A stretch of DNA of 64,000 nt. Origin: Pseudomonas sp. S06B 330 (GTDB lineage Bacteria; Pseudomonadota; Gammaproteobacteria; Pseudomonadales; Pseudomonadaceae). The position numbers and the translations under genes were made by a program. The stretch is taken from the NCBI RefSeq assembly GCF_002845275.2, contig NZ_CP088149.1, positions 3,964,501-4,028,500 on the forward strand. Direction: 5' to 3'. Under the pieces are notes generated by a model that was not told the DNA's origin, searched no databases, and saw only the letters and a list, made by a program, of their open reading frames with translations. This document shows, piece by piece, positions 19,515 to 29,753 of the stretch; positions within the stretch are counted from its first letter, which is position 1; the number at the start of each line of letters is the position of its first letter.

Positions 19515-20369
19515 ATGACTGCACACCTTATTGACGGCAAGGCGATCGCCGCCAGCCTGCGCCAGCAGATCGCCCAACGTGTCGTGGAGCGTCGCCAGCA
19601 AGGCCTGCGTACTCCAGGCCTGGCAGTGATCCTGGTCGGCACCGATCCCGCTTCTCAAGTCTATGTTTCGCACAAGCGCAAAGATTGTGAAGAAGTCGGC
19701 TTTATCTCCCAGGCCTTCGACCTGCCCAGCGAGACCTCCCAGCAAGACCTGACCGACCTGATCGATCGTCTCAATGATGATGCGAACATCGACGGCATCC
19801 TGCTGCAGCTGCCGCTGCCGGCCCACCTCGATGCTTCGCTGCTACTTGAGCGCATTCGTCCGGACAAGGATGTCGATGGTTTCCATCCTTATAACGTCGG
19901 CCGTCTGGCCCAACGTATCCCACTGCTGCGTCCGTGCACGCCAAAGGGCATCATGACCTTGCTGGAAAGCACCGGTCAGGACCTGTACGGCATGAATGCG
20001 GTCGTCGTCGGCGCCTCCAACATTGTTGGCCGCCCGATGGCCATGGAGCTGCTGCTGGCCGGCTGCACCGTGACGGTCACTCACCGCTTCACCAAGGACC
20101 TGGCTGGCCACGTCGGCCGTGCCGACCTGGTGGTGGTTGCCGCTGGCAAACCTGGCCTGGTCAAAGGTGAGTGGATCAAGGAAGGCGCGATTGTCATCGA
20201 CGTCGGCATCAACCGTCAGGAAGATGGCAAGCTGGTGGGCGATGTGGTCTACGAGACCGCCCTGCCCCGCGCTGGCTGGATCACCCCAGTGCCAGGTGGC
20301 GTCGGGCCGATGACCCGCGCCTGCCTGCTGGAGAACACCTTGTATGCGGCCGAAGAGCTGCATAAGTAA
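19515..20369 (+). CDS. folD: FolD, methylenetetrahydrofolate dehydrogenase / methenyltetrahydrofolate cyclohydrolase
   Basis: 284 residues, full length. The substrate-site motif [13 protein letters not shown] contains the catalytic Lys. [10 protein letters not shown] and [14 protein letters not shown] are family signatures. The NADP-binding segment [17 protein letters not shown] and the C-terminal [18 protein letters not shown] complete the bifunctional enzyme, which interconverts 5,10-methylene- and 10-formyl-tetrahydrofolate. ATG at 19515. It is divergent from the tRNA operon and converges on the transporter operon through a shared terminator. Confidence 0.97.
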   Translation: MTAHLIDGKAIAASLRQQIAQRVVERRQQGLRTPGLAVILVGTDPASQVYVSHKRKDCEEVGFISQAFDLPSETSQQDLTDLIDRLNDDANIDGILLQLPLPAHLDASLLLERIRPDKDVDGFHPYNVGRLAQRIPLLRPCTPKGIMTLLESTGQDLYGMNAVVVGASNIVGRPMAMELLLAGCTVTVTHRFTKDLAGHVGRADLVVVAAGKPGLVKGEWIKEGAIVIDVGINRQEDGKLVGDVVYETALPRAGWITPVPGGVGPMTRACLLENTLYAAEELHK

Positions 20370-20388
20370 GGTGGGATGAAGCAAAAAG

Positions 20389-20417
20389 AACGGCACCTGT
20401 ATAGGTGCCGTTTTTTT
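20389..20417. terminator. Terminator between folD and the glp-type operon
   Basis: AACGGCACCT-GTAT-AGGTGCCGTTTTTTT: strong stem with a T-run on the plus strand, 19 bases after the folD stop. Confidence 0.85.
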
Positions 20418-20442
20418 GTGCCTGATTGCAGGCCGCCTGGTG

Positions 20443-22182
20443 CTACTTGCGCGCCGCCTCCCAGGATTTGAGCAGCTCGCTATAGCTGACCGTCTCCCCT
20501 TTGGGTTTCTCATTGGCCAGCTTCGGTTTCGGTGCGCCCGGCTGGTCAAACCAGTATTGCGCATCGCGTTCCTTGTTCAGCTTCGGCGCACAGGTAGCCT
20601 GGGCCTTGGAACGCTCCAAACGCTCAAGAATCTTGTCCTGATCACGAGCCAGTCCATCCAGTGCCTCTTGCGGCGTCTTCTCACCGCTGGCCGCTTCGGC
20701 GATATGGCTCCACCACAGCTGAGCCAGGCGCGGATAGTCAGGCACGTTGGTGCCGGTCGGGGTCCATTGCACCCGTGCTGGGCTGCGGTAGAACTCCACC
20801 AGCCCTCCGAGCTTGGGCGCAAGGTCCGTCATGGCCTGGGAGTTGATGTCCGACTCGCGGATCGGGGTCAGGCCGACGATGGTCTTTTTCAGCGAAACCG
20901 TCTTCGAGGTGACGAACTGGGCATACAGCCAGGCTGCCAGACGCTGTTTTTCCGGGGTCGATTTGAGGAAGGTCCAGGAGCCGGCATCCTGGTAGCCCAG
21001 TTTCATGCCCTCTTCCCAGTACGGGCCTTTGGGTGACGGCGCCATACGCCATTTCGGCGTGCCATCGGCATTCATCACCGGCAAGCCCGGCTTGGTCATG
21101 TCTGCGGTAAACGCGGTGTACCAGAAGATCTGCTGAGCAATGTTGCCCTGAGACGGCACCGGGCCCGACTCGGAAAATGTCATGCCCTGGGCTTCCGGCG
21201 GCGCATAGGCGCGCATCCAGTCGACGTATTTCTGTGTCGCATAGACCGCAGCTGGACCATTGGTGTCGCCACCCCGGGTGACGCTGGAGCCGACCGGGTG
21301 ACAATCCTCCACGCGAATGCCCCACTCATCCACCGGCAAACCATTGGGCAAGCCTTTGTCGCCGCCACCGGCCATGGAGAACCAGGCATCGGTGAAGCGC
21401 CAACCCAGCGACGGGTCTTTCTTGCCATAGTCCATGTGGCCATAGACGCGCTTACCGTCAATCTCTTTGACGTCCTCACTGAAGAACTTGGCGATGTCTT
21501 CATAGGCCGACCAGTTAACCGGCACACCCAGGTCGTAACCGTACTTTTCCTTGAATTTGGCTTTGAGGTCCGGGCGATCGAACCAGTCGGCGCGAAACCA
21601 GTAAAGGTTGGCGAATTGCTGGTCGGGCAACTGATACACCTTGCCGTCCGGCGCGGTGGTGAAGGAGAGACCGATAAAGTCCTTCAGGTCCAGGGTCGGC
21701 GAGGTGTAGTCCTTGCCCTCATTGGCCATCAGATCAGTAATGGATTGCGTCTTGCCATAACGAAAGTGCGTACCGATCAGGTCCGAGTCGTTGACCCAGC
21801 CGTCATAGATGTTCTTGTCCGACTGCATCTGCGTCTGCAGTTTTTCCACCACATCGCCTTCCTGAAGCAGGTCGTGGGTCAGTTTTATCCCAGTGATTTC
21901 GCTGAACGCCTTGGCCAGTACCTTGGATTCATATTCGTGGGTGGCGATTGTTTCCGACACCACATTGATCTTCATCCCACGAAACGGCTCCGCGGCTTTG
22001 ATGAACCACTTCAATTCCTCAAGCTGCTGCTCTGGGGTCAGGGTCGACGGCTTGAACTCACTGCCGATCCATTTCTTCGCCGCGTCTTCGTAGGCGTCGG
22101 CCCAGGCGCTGGCGTGGAAGCTGCCGAGCACGAGCAAGGCGGCCAGGGTCAAATGTCGCCGGTTCTTATTGTTGTCGAACAT
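20443..22182 (-). CDS. glpV: Periplasmic solute-binding protein of a glycerol-type ABC importer (GlpV-like)
   Basis: 579 residues, long for a sugar-binding protein but right for this family. The signal peptide HLTLAALLVLGSFHASAWADAY has its cleavage site near AWA-DAY. The mature part has the bi-lobed SBP features: LLQEGDVVEKLQTQMQS, and the long GWRFTDAWFSMAGGGDKGLPNG segment. ATG at 22182 has a GGGAG ribosome site; the open frame upstream to 22299 lacks one. It is last in the six-gene operon, with 50 bases between it and the DUF2160 gene. In Rhizobium leguminosarum the like-ordered operon glpSTPQUV imports glycerol; that substrate is inferred here, not shown. Confidence 0.8.
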   Translation of the reverse strand: MFDNNKNRRHLTLAALLVLGSFHASAWADAYEDAAKKWIGSEFKPSTLTPEQQLEELKWFIKAAEPFRGMKINVVSETIATHEYESKVLAKAFSEITGIKLTHDLLQEGDVVEKLQTQMQSDKNIYDGWVNDSDLIGTHFRYGKTQSITDLMANEGKDYTSPTLDLKDFIGLSFTTAPDGKVYQLPDQQFANLYWFRADWFDRPDLKAKFKEKYGYDLGVPVNWSAYEDIAKFFSEDVKEIDGKRVYGHMDYGKKDPSLGWRFTDAWFSMAGGGDKGLPNGLPVDEWGIRVEDCHPVGSSVTRGGDTNGPAAVYATQKYVDWMRAYAPPEAQGMTFSESGPVPSQGNIAQQIFWYTAFTADMTKPGLPVMNADGTPKWRMAPSPKGPYWEEGMKLGYQDAGSWTFLKSTPEKQRLAAWLYAQFVTSKTVSLKKTIVGLTPIRESDINSQAMTDLAPKLGGLVEFYRSPARVQWTPTGTNVPDYPRLAQLWWSHIAEAASGEKTPQEALDGLARDQDKILERLERSKAQATCAPKLNKERDAQYWFDQPGAPKPKLANEKPKGETVSYSELLKSWEAARK

Positions 22183-22232
22183 CGTGATCTCCCGATTGAT
22201 TTTTCCCATGGAGCCTGACCGAACCTGCTCGG

Positions 22233-22505
22233 CTAACCCCAGCGCATCACCATCAACAGCCACACCACCGAGAGCAGCGAGGCCACCCACAGATCCCAAT
22301 CGCTGACCCCAATCACCAGCAGATGCACGTAAGCGCTGGCCAGAAGTCCGATGAACAACCGATCACCACGGGTGGTGGCAATCGGCAAGAAGCCGCGACG
22401 CTCGACACAGGGACGGCGCAATTCATACACGGTCATCGCCACCAGCAGCAGGCCAATGCCGCTGAAAAACACGGCGGTCGGCAGGGTCCAGGCCATCCAG
22501 TCCAT
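22233..22505 (-). CDS. glpU: DUF2160 small membrane protein (GlpU-like)
   Basis: 90 residues with two or three membrane segments: LPTAVFFSGIGLLLVAMTVYEL, LFIGLLASAYVHLLVIGV and WVASLLSVVWLLMVM. This is the DUF2160 pattern, a small protein found almost only inside glycerol-type ABC transporter operons; its role (accessory subunit or regulator of the permease) is not known. ATG at 22505 lies 7 bases after a GAGGAGG ribosome site, and overlaps the end of the preceding permease gene. Earlier in-frame codons would precede that site. Confidence 0.85.
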   Translation of the reverse strand: MDWMAWTLPTAVFFSGIGLLLVAMTVYELRRPCVERRGFLPIATTRGDRLFIGLLASAYVHLLVIGVSDWDLWVASLLSVVWLLMVMRWG

Positions 22506-22516
22506 TGCGCGCCTCC

Positions 22517-23317
<801 letters not shown>

Positions 23318-23326
23318 TGCCACCCC

Positions 23327-24190
23327 CTAGTCTTTATCGGTATGGGTCATGGCGGTGTAGAACAGCCAGGAGACCAGCAGGATGATCAGGAAGTACACCA
23401 GCGAGAACGCCGCCGCCGGGCCCAGGTCGAACTGCCCTACCGCCATCTGGGTCAGGGTCTGGCTGAGGAAGGTGGTGGCGTTGCCCGGCCCACCGCCCGT
23501 CAATACAAAGGGCTCGGTATAGATCATGAAGCTGTCCATAAAGCGCAGCATCACCGCGATCAGAAGTACGTTCTTCATCTTCGGCAACTGGATGTGGCGG
23601 AACACCGCCCAGGCCGACGCGCGATCGATGCGCGCAGCCTGGTAGTAGGCATCCGGGATCGCTCTGAGCCCCGAGTAACACAGCAACGCCACCAACGAGG
23701 TCCAATGCCAGACATCCATCACCAGCACCGTGACCCAGGCATCCATGGTATTGGCCGCATAGTTGTAGTTGATGCCCAGCTGATTCAACGACGCACCGAG
23801 CAAGCCGATGTCCGCGCGGCCGAAAATCTGCCAGATCGTGCCGACCACGTTCCATGGAATCAACAATGGAATAGCCATGACGATCAAACACAACGACGAC
23901 CAGCGTCCTTTGCTCGGCATGGTCAGGGCGATGGCGATGCCCAACGGAATCTCGACCAACAATACACAAGCGGAATAGATGAACTGGCGCAGCAAGGAGT
24001 CGTGCAGACGCGGATCCTGCAGCACCTGGCGATACCAGTCGGCACCGACGAAGTAGCGGCTGGACTGGTCGAAAATATCCTGTACCGAGTAATTGACCAC
24101 GGTCATCATCGGGATCACAGCGCTGAAGGCCACCAGCAGGAACACCGGCAGCACCAGCCACCAAGCCTTGTTGTTGGGCACCTTGTTCAC
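23327..24190 (-). CDS. glpP: ABC transporter permease (GlpP-like, MalF family)
   Basis: 287 residues with six membrane segments, the first being WWLVLPVFLLVAFSAVIPMM. The EAA-type loop at LRAIPDAYYQAARIDRASAWAVFRHIQLP contacts the ATPases. The start is a GTG at 24190 that overlaps the TGA of the ATPase gene upstream (GTGA), with GGAG in front; a longer frame to 24235 overlaps the ATPase gene and lacks a ribosome site. Member of the same operon. Confidence 0.85.
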   Translation of the reverse strand: MNKVPNNKAWWLVLPVFLLVAFSAVIPMMTVVNYSVQDIFDQSSRYFVGADWYRQVLQDPRLHDSLLRQFIYSACVLLVEIPLGIAIALTMPSKGRWSSLCLIVMAIPLLIPWNVVGTIWQIFGRADIGLLGASLNQLGINYNYAANTMDAWVTVLVMDVWHWTSLVALLCYSGLRAIPDAYYQAARIDRASAWAVFRHIQLPKMKNVLLIAVMLRFMDSFMIYTEPFVLTGGGPGNATTFLSQTLTQMAVGQFDLGPAAAFSLVYFLIILLVSWLFYTAMTHTDKD

Positions 24191-25284
24191 GGTTCGAACT
24201 CCAGCAGCACGTCGTCGGCATAGAGCATTAACCACTGCGCCGGAAAGCTGATCCAGGCATGCTCCTGTGGCACTGCACGGTCTTCGCCAAGGCGCACCTT
24301 GAGCGGCGCGCCACCAAGGTCCAGGGTCAGGATCCTGTATGTTCCCAAGTCTTCGACATCCACCACTCGGGCAGTCAAAGCATCGTCAAACGGCGCCTCA
24401 CGCACCTGGATGAATTCCGGACGGATACCGACCTGCAAGCGCGACGCCGGCAGGCTGGCCAGACGCGCTTGCAGTTGCTCGGGCAGCGGCAGGTGCACGG
24501 TGCTAAACCCGACACCGCCCGGCTGCGCTTGCACGTCAATCAGGTTCATGCCGGGGCTGCCGATGAAATAGCCGACAAAGGTATGCCGTGGACGCTCGAA
24601 CAACTCCCGCGGGGTGCCGAACTGAACGATCTGTCCGCCGTACATCACCGCGATCTTGTCAGCGAAGGTCGAGGCCTCCAACTGGTCGTGAGTGACATAG
24701 ATCATGGTGATATTGAACTGCTCGTGGATCTGCTTGAGCTTGCGCCGAAGCTTCCACTTCAGGTGCGGGTCGATCACTGTCAGCGGCTCATCGAAGAGGA
24801 TCGCCGAGACATCATCACGCACCAGCCCACGGCCCATAGAGACCTTCTGCTTTTCGTCAGCGCTGAGGTTGCGCGCCTTTCTTTTGAGCACCGGACCGAG
24901 ATCAAGTACTTCAGCGATTTCCTCAACCTTGCGACGTACCCGCGCCTCATCCAGGCCTTGGTTACGCAAGGGAAAAGCCAGATTATCGAACACCGTCATG
25001 GTGTCGTAGACCACTGGAAATTGAAAAACCTGGGCGATATTGCGTGCTTGCGGCGACAACTCATTGACCACCCGGCCATCGAACAGCACCTCACCGTGGG
25101 AGGGATTGAGTAGGCCGGAAATGATATTAAGCAAAGTCGACTTGCCGCAGCCCGAAGGCCCGAGCAAGGCATAGGCGCCGCCTTGGGCCCAGACATGGTC
25201 CAACTCGCGCAAGGCATAGTCATCGGTACCGGCGGGGTTTGAGCTATAACTGTGGGCCAATTGCTGCAGGCGAATCTCGGCCAT
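24187..25284 (-). CDS. glpT: ABC transporter ATPase with degenerate signature motif (GlpT-like)
   Basis: 365 residues, MalK/UgpC-like: nucleotide-binding domain then a TOBE-like regulatory domain (from about residue 240). Walker A GPSGCGKST (42-50), Walker B AILFDEP with Glu166, and switch His199 in YVTHDQ are intact. The ABC signature, however, reads LSADEKQKV (140-148) in place of LSGGQ. Its partner GlpS shows the reverse pattern. A heterodimer would thus have one canonical ATP site (this Walker A/B/H plus the partner's LSGGQ) and one degenerate site. ATG at 25284 shares a base with the stop of glpS (TGATG). Confidence 0.88.
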   Translation of the reverse strand: MAEIRLQQLAHSYSSNPAGTDDYALRELDHVWAQGGAYALLGPSGCGKSTLLNIISGLLNPSHGEVLFDGRVVNELSPQARNIAQVFQFPVVYDTMTVFDNLAFPLRNQGLDEARVRRKVEEIAEVLDLGPVLKRKARNLSADEKQKVSMGRGLVRDDVSAILFDEPLTVIDPHLKWKLRRKLKQIHEQFNITMIYVTHDQLEASTFADKIAVMYGGQIVQFGTPRELFERPRHTFVGYFIGSPGMNLIDVQAQPGGVGFSTVHLPLPEQLQARLASLPASRLQVGIRPEFIQVREAPFDDALTARVVDVEDLGTYRILTLDLGGAPLKVRLGEDRAVPQEHAWISFPAQWLMLYADDVLLEFEP

Positions 25285-26378
25285 CAGGCAACCCTCGCTT
25301 CACGCGCGCCCGGCGCCTGCACCAACTGTCCGGCGCTGTCGAAGACGAACAGCTTGTGGGTGGGAATAAACACCCGAATTGGCGCATCGACGTGATATTC
25401 GTGCACACCGGGCAGATGCAGGATGATGCGAAAGTGCTCATTGCGCACGTGCAGGAAGGTTTCCGAGCCGCTGATTTCCGCCAGTTCCACCAGCACCGCC
25501 AGCTCCAGATCGTCGTCATTCGATGGCACCAGGCTGATATGACTGGGACGCACGCCAAAGCGGTATTCGCCATCATCGATTCGGCGCAGGTCAGCGTTCA
25601 TGGCGAAGTGCACGGCACCAGCGAAACTCACTTCATTGCCGTTGATACGCCCGGGGATCAAGTTGATCGGGGGCTCAGAAAACAACTCTGCCGCCAGCAC
25701 TGTGCGCGGCTGGTGATAGACCTGCGCGGTGGCCCCGCTTTGCACGATGGTGCCTTCATGAAGGATCGTCGTGGTGCCGCCCAAGGCCAATGCCTCGTTC
25801 GGCTCAGTGGTGGCATACACCGCAATACAATGGCGCGACGCAAACAGCTCGCGCATCTCCTGACGCAGTTCTTCACGCAGCTTGTAATCCAGGTTTACCA
25901 AGGGCTCGTCGAACAGGATCAGTTCTGCATCCTTGACCAAAGCCCGGGCCATCGCCGTGCGTTGCTGCTGCCCCCCGGACAGCTCCAGCGGCAAGCGTTG
26001 CAGAAAGGGCTCAATACGTAACATCTGCGCGGTTTGATGAACCTTGTGACGAATCTCCTCTTCGCTGACGCCTGCCTGGCGCAGTGGCGAAGCAATATTT
26101 TCGAACACGCTGAACATCGGGTAATTGATGAACTGCTGATAGACCATCGATACGTTGCGCTGGCGCACCGGTCGCCCAGTGACATCTTCCCCATTCATCA
26201 GCACCCGGCCCTGATCGGGACGATCCAGGCCCGCCATCAGTCGCATCAGGCTGGTCTTGCCGGACAGCGTGCGGCCAAGCAGGACATTGAACGAGCCCGG
26301 CTCGAAACTGAGGCTGGCATCGACAATCCAGCGCTGGCTGTCGACGGTGCGGCTGACGTGCTCCAGCGTAAGCGACAT
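25284..26378 (-). CDS. glpS: ABC transporter ATPase lacking the switch histidine (GlpS-like)
   Basis: 364 residues, first gene of the operon. The nucleotide-binding domain has an altered but functional-looking Walker A (GRTLSGKT, 35-42), Q-loop Gln81/82, a canonical signature LSGGQQQR (133-140) and Walker B LILFDEP with Glu158. The H-loop reads YATTEPNEA, so the conserved switch histidine is Thr191. The C-terminal half is a TOBE-like domain. The ribosome site before ATG 26378 is weak (AGGG). A sigma-54 type promoter lies 42-57 bases upstream. The partner is the following ATPase; ATP hydrolysis at this protein's own Walker site is expected to be weak (inference). Confidence 0.88.
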   Translation of the reverse strand: MSLTLEHVSRTVDSQRWIVDASLSFEPGSFNVLLGRTLSGKTSLMRLMAGLDRPDQGRVLMNGEDVTGRPVRQRNVSMVYQQFINYPMFSVFENIASPLRQAGVSEEEIRHKVHQTAQMLRIEPFLQRLPLELSGGQQQRTAMARALVKDAELILFDEPLVNLDYKLREELRQEMRELFASRHCIAVYATTEPNEALALGGTTTILHEGTIVQSGATAQVYHQPRTVLAAELFSEPPINLIPGRINGNEVSFAGAVHFAMNADLRRIDDGEYRFGVRPSHISLVPSNDDDLELAVLVELAEISGSETFLHVRNEHFRIILHLPGVHEYHVDAPIRVFIPTHKLFVFDSAGQLVQAPGAREARVA

Positions 26379-26419
26379 GGGTGGCCCTGATTATTGTGAA
26401 TGACAGGCTCTGGCTGTAG

Positions 26420-26435
26420 AGCCAGATTCATGCCA
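26420..26435 (-). promoter_or_regulatory. Sigma-54 (-24/-12) promoter of the glp-type operon
   Basis: The minus strand reads TGGCATGAATCTGGCT, with GG and GC exactly ten bases apart and only two differences from the consensus TGGCACGN4TTGCW. Transcription would begin near 26408, about 30 bases before the glpS start codon. An inverted repeat GGCTCT-N6-AGAGCC (26406-26423) overlaps the -12 element. The divergent gene encodes a sigma-54 activator, which fits. Confidence 0.8.
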
Positions 26436-26509
26436 GCACCGGCAGTGATCGCTAAGTTGTTGTCGTCGTGCTGTTTTTTCTACTGCTGTGGCAGGTACCG
26501 AATCGCGCC

Positions 26510-26579
26510 TGAACAAAAATGAACAACAACAGCTGAACACTTGAACAGCCCCGGCATTGACAATGAACAGGACTGAACA
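26510..26579. promoter_or_regulatory. Six TGAACA repeats, likely upstream activating sequence
   Basis: TGAACA occurs at 26510, 26520, 26534, 26542, 26564 and 26574, all in the same orientation, two pairs being spaced exactly ten bases (one helical turn). The array lies about 75-145 bases upstream of the sigma-54 promoter, where an activator of this class normally binds, and just in front of the regulator's own gene, so it may serve both. Confidence 0.6.
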
Positions 26580-26626
26580 ACACTGGAGCACACAAAAACA
26601 ATACTGCCCCGGCAGAGGGAAGGCTC

Positions 26627-28453
26627 ATGGCTGCTTCCAGTGCATCCCATGCCCAACTGATCCAGGCCTCCTGGGCGCGTTGCCGCGACTTTGGCCTTGA
26701 ACATCAGTCAGCACCCGACTTCGGGGAGCTGTCAGGCGTGCGCCTAAGCGAATTGCTCGAACGCCAGCAAGCCTTGTTGCGCACCACACGCGACGAAGTG
26801 ATGCCGCAATTCAGTCACCTGCTCGGCAACTCCAGTTACCTGATCATGCTCAGTGATGATCAGGGCCAGCTCCTGGAAACCTGGGGCACTCGACGATTTA
26901 TCGACCCGCGCCAACAACAGGGCTTTAGCGTGGGTGCCCGCTGGCTGGAACAGGGCGTCGGCACCAATGCCATTGGCACTGCCCTGGCCTGCGCGCAGGC
27001 TGTGCATGTTGGTCAGGATGAACATTTCCTCAAGCTCAACCGCTACATGGCCAGCGCCGCCGCACCGCTGTTCGACGCACAACGACGCCTGATCGGCGTG
27101 CTCGATGTTTCCAGCGACAGTTACCTGCCGGCCTCGCAAACCCTGGGCCTGGTGCGGATGATGAGCCAGAGCCTGGAAAACCGCCTGATCATGGCCCGTT
27201 ACGCCGGGCAGTACCGCCAATTGAGTTTCAACACCGATGCAAACAACCTCGACAGCCAGTGGGCCGGTTTGCTCCTGTTCGATGATCGTGGGCGGATCCT
27301 TGCCGCCAACCGTCGGGCTGACAGTTTGCTGGGGCAAGTCGCTTTGCAGCAGTCTCTGGAACAACTGCTCCAGACGCCACTCCCGGCGTTATTGAAGCAT
27401 CCCGCAGGTCAAGCCTTTGCCGTGCAGGTGGCCGGGCGCAATCGCTTTCACTGCCTGCTGCATGAGCCTCTGGCCAGCCCCTTGCCCGCCGCAGCGCGGT
27501 GCCCGCCAGCCGACTGCGACCCACGCATTACTAAGGCGCTGCGCCAGGCTCAGTTGCTGCTGGAAAAAGACGTCCCGGTGTTGATCCACGGTGAGACCGG
27601 GGTCGGCAAGGAGGTCTTCGTCAAAGCCCTGCATGAAGCCAGCAGCCGTCGCAATCAGCCGCTGATCGCGGTGAACTGCGCAGCGATCCCAACGGAGCTG
27701 GTGGAATCGGAACTGTTCGGTTATGAGAAAGGTGCGTTTACCGGTGCCCACCACAAGGGTAACCTCGGCCTGATCCGTAAGGCCGATCAGGGCATCGTTT
27801 TTCTCGACGAAATCGGTGACATGCCGCTGGCGACCCAGGCGCGCCTGCTGCGGTTCCTGCAGACCCGTAACATTCAGCCGCTGGGCAGTGGTGAGACGGT
27901 AGCCGTCAACGTCCGGGTCATCTCGGCCACACACCAGGATCTGCCTGAACGGGTGCGCCAGGGCCGATTCCGTCAGGACCTTTACTACCGGATTGCCGGG
28001 CTCAGCCTGAGCTTGCCACCGTTGCGCGAACGCAGCGATCGCTTGGCACTAATCGAGCAAATCCACCAACACTACCGCGACGCCGAAGCGCCGCCACAGC
28101 TGGACCACAACGTGCTGCAACTGCTGTTGCAGCACCCCTGGCCGGGCAACCTGCGCCAGCTTGCCAGCACGTTGCAGGTCGCTCTGGCCCTGGCCGGCCC
28201 GCACCCTATTGCCCTTGAACACTTACCGGACAGTTTCTTCAGCGAACTGCCTACCGTTCAAGCAAGCCAGCCTTCCCCGCCCCTTGCGCCTGATCAACGC
28301 GATCTCAACCGGCGTCTGCAAGCCCTCAACGGCAATGTTTCGGCGTTAGCCCGCGACCTGGGCATCAGTCGCACCACGCTGTACAAGCGCTTGCATGCCC
28401 AGGAGCAAACCGACAGCTGCCCCCAGACGTGTGAAGATCCCGGCTTACACTGA
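26627..28453 (+). CDS. Sigma-54-dependent activator, AcoR/DhaR-like
   Basis: 608 residues. An N-terminal GAF-type sensory region (about 60-190, with [20 protein letters not shown], typical of AcoR-like proteins) is followed by a PAS-like stretch (about 205-290). The AAA+ domain has Walker A GETGVGKE (about 322-329), GAFTGA (369-374), the loop that contacts sigma-54, and Walker [13 protein letters not shown] Fis-type helix-turn-helix lies at the C-terminus ([20 protein letters not shown]). No receiver domain is present, so it probably senses a small molecule directly. Start ATG 26627 with GAGGGAAGG upstream. It is divergent from the glycerol-type transporter and very probably activates it; the E. 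coli relative DhaR controls glycerol/dihydroxyacetone use. Ligand not known. Confidence 0.9.
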   Translation: MAASSASHAQLIQASWARCRDFGLEHQSAPDFGELSGVRLSELLERQQALLRTTRDEVMPQFSHLLGNSSYLIMLSDDQGQLLETWGTRRFIDPRQQQGFSVGARWLEQGVGTNAIGTALACAQAVHVGQDEHFLKLNRYMASAAAPLFDAQRRLIGVLDVSSDSYLPASQTLGLVRMMSQSLENRLIMARYAGQYRQLSFNTDANNLDSQWAGLLLFDDRGRILAANRRADSLLGQVALQQSLEQLLQTPLPALLKHPAGQAFAVQVAGRNRFHCLLHEPLASPLPAAARCPPADCDPRITKALRQAQLLLEKDVPVLIHGETGVGKEVFVKALHEASSRRNQPLIAVNCAAIPTELVESELFGYEKGAFTGAHHKGNLGLIRKADQGIVFLDEIGDMPLATQARLLRFLQTRNIQPLGSGETVAVNVRVISATHQDLPERVRQGRFRQDLYYRIAGLSLSLPPLRERSDRLALIEQIHQHYRDAEAPPQLDHNVLQLLLQHPWPGNLRQLASTLQVALALAGPHPIALEHLPDSFFSELPTVQASQPSPPLAPDQRDLNRRLQALNGNVSALARDLGISRTTLYKRLHAQEQTDSCPQTCEDPGLH

Positions 28454-28606
28454 AGGTATACAGCCGATTCCGCTGTCAAACCGTGCATTTCAGCTTAAGC
28501 GGCTGAGCAGGGAGCGCGCTTCAGCCGAGATATCTGCGCCAGCGCATCGACAATAGATGCACTGCCCCGGATTCGTGCCTCGGAGCCCATAACAAAGGAG
28601 TTGATC

Positions 28607-29653
28607 ATGACCCGCTATATCGATGTGACTGACTTGCGTCGCCTGGTTGCCCGCAAAGGCCTGAGCACCTGCATCAGCGAAATGGCCGAGTACATTCGTG
28701 AAGACTACCTGCGCTGGCACGACTTCGAAAAATGCCCACGCCTTGCCAACCACTCGCCCGATGGCGTGATTGAGCTAATGCCGGTATCCGACAGCAACCT
28801 GTACGCCTTCAAGTACGTCAACGGCCACCCGAAGAATACCCAGCGCGGCATGCTCACGGTCATGGCCTTCGGCGCCTTGGGCGATGTCGACACAGGCGCT
28901 CCGGTGCTGCTCAGTGAAATGACCCTGACCACCGCCATCCGCACCGCTGCCACCTCGGCCCTGGCCGCCCGTTACCTGGCGCGCCCGGACAGCCGGTGCA
29001 TGGCGCTGATCGGCAATGGCTCGCAAAGTGAATTCCAGGCCCTGGCCTTTCACACCTTGCTGGGGATCGAAGAAATCCGTCTGTACGACCTTGACCCCAA
29101 CGCCAGCGCCAAGCTTGTGGCCAACCTCAGCGCCTTCCCGCAGCTGCGGGTAACGATTGCCGGCTCGGTTGCCGAAGCGGTACGTGGCGCCGACATCGTC
29201 ACTACAGTCACCGCCGACAAGGCCTTTGCCACCATTCTCACCCCAGAGATGATCGAGCCCGGCATGCACCTCAACGCGGTGGGCGGCGACTGCCCTGGTA
29301 AGACCGAACTGCACCGCGACATTGTCGAGCGCGCCCGGGTGATCGTCGAATATGAACCGCAGAGCCGGGTCGAAGGCGAGATTCAGCAGATGCCCGCCGA
29401 CTCGCCGACCACTGAGTTCTGGCAAGTGGTCAGCGGCCGGGCACCTGGCCGCGAACATGCCGCTCAAGTGACCCTGTTCGACTCGGTTGGCTTCGCCCTG
29501 GAAGATTATTCAGCGCTGCGCTATGTACTTGATACGGCCAAGGCACTGGGCATCGGCCATGAGCTTGGCCTGGTTCCCCAACTTGATGACCCCAAGGACC
29601 TGTACGCCCTGCTACGCCAGCCACTGGCCAGCATGCAGAAAAAGCGCGCCTGA
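28607..29653 (+). CDS. Ornithine cyclodeaminase
   Basis: 348 residues of the ornithine cyclodeaminase/mu-crystallin family. Substrate-site residues occur in KYVNGHPKNTQRGMLTVMAFG and LLSEMTLTTAIRTAATSALAA. The Rossmann motif is MALIGNGSQSEFQ, with the acidic residue after the next strand (LYDLDPNA) showing preference for NAD. NAVGGDCPGKTEL is typical of true cyclodeaminases, which turn L-ornithine into L-proline and ammonia. ATG at 28607 has AAAGGAG seven bases upstream; the TTG at 28601 is less likely. An Lrp-type regulator follows 100 bases downstream on the same strand. Confidence 0.9.
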   Translation: MTRYIDVTDLRRLVARKGLSTCISEMAEYIREDYLRWHDFEKCPRLANHSPDGVIELMPVSDSNLYAFKYVNGHPKNTQRGMLTVMAFGALGDVDTGAPVLLSEMTLTTAIRTAATSALAARYLARPDSRCMALIGNGSQSEFQALAFHTLLGIEEIRLYDLDPNASAKLVANLSAFPQLRVTIAGSVAEAVRGADIVTTVTADKAFATILTPEMIEPGMHLNAVGGDCPGKTELHRDIVERARVIVEYEPQSRVEGEIQQMPADSPTTEFWQVVSGRAPGREHAAQVTLFDSVGFALEDYSALRYVLDTAKALGIGHELGLVPQLDDPKDLYALLRQPLASMQKKRA

Positions 29654-29753
29654 AGCAAAGCGGGGTTAGCTGGCTGAACGTGATACAGACGGTGACCAAG
29701 GAAGGTCGTACCATGTTCAGGACATCAACCGTTTTAAGTGAAGCCGAACCTGT

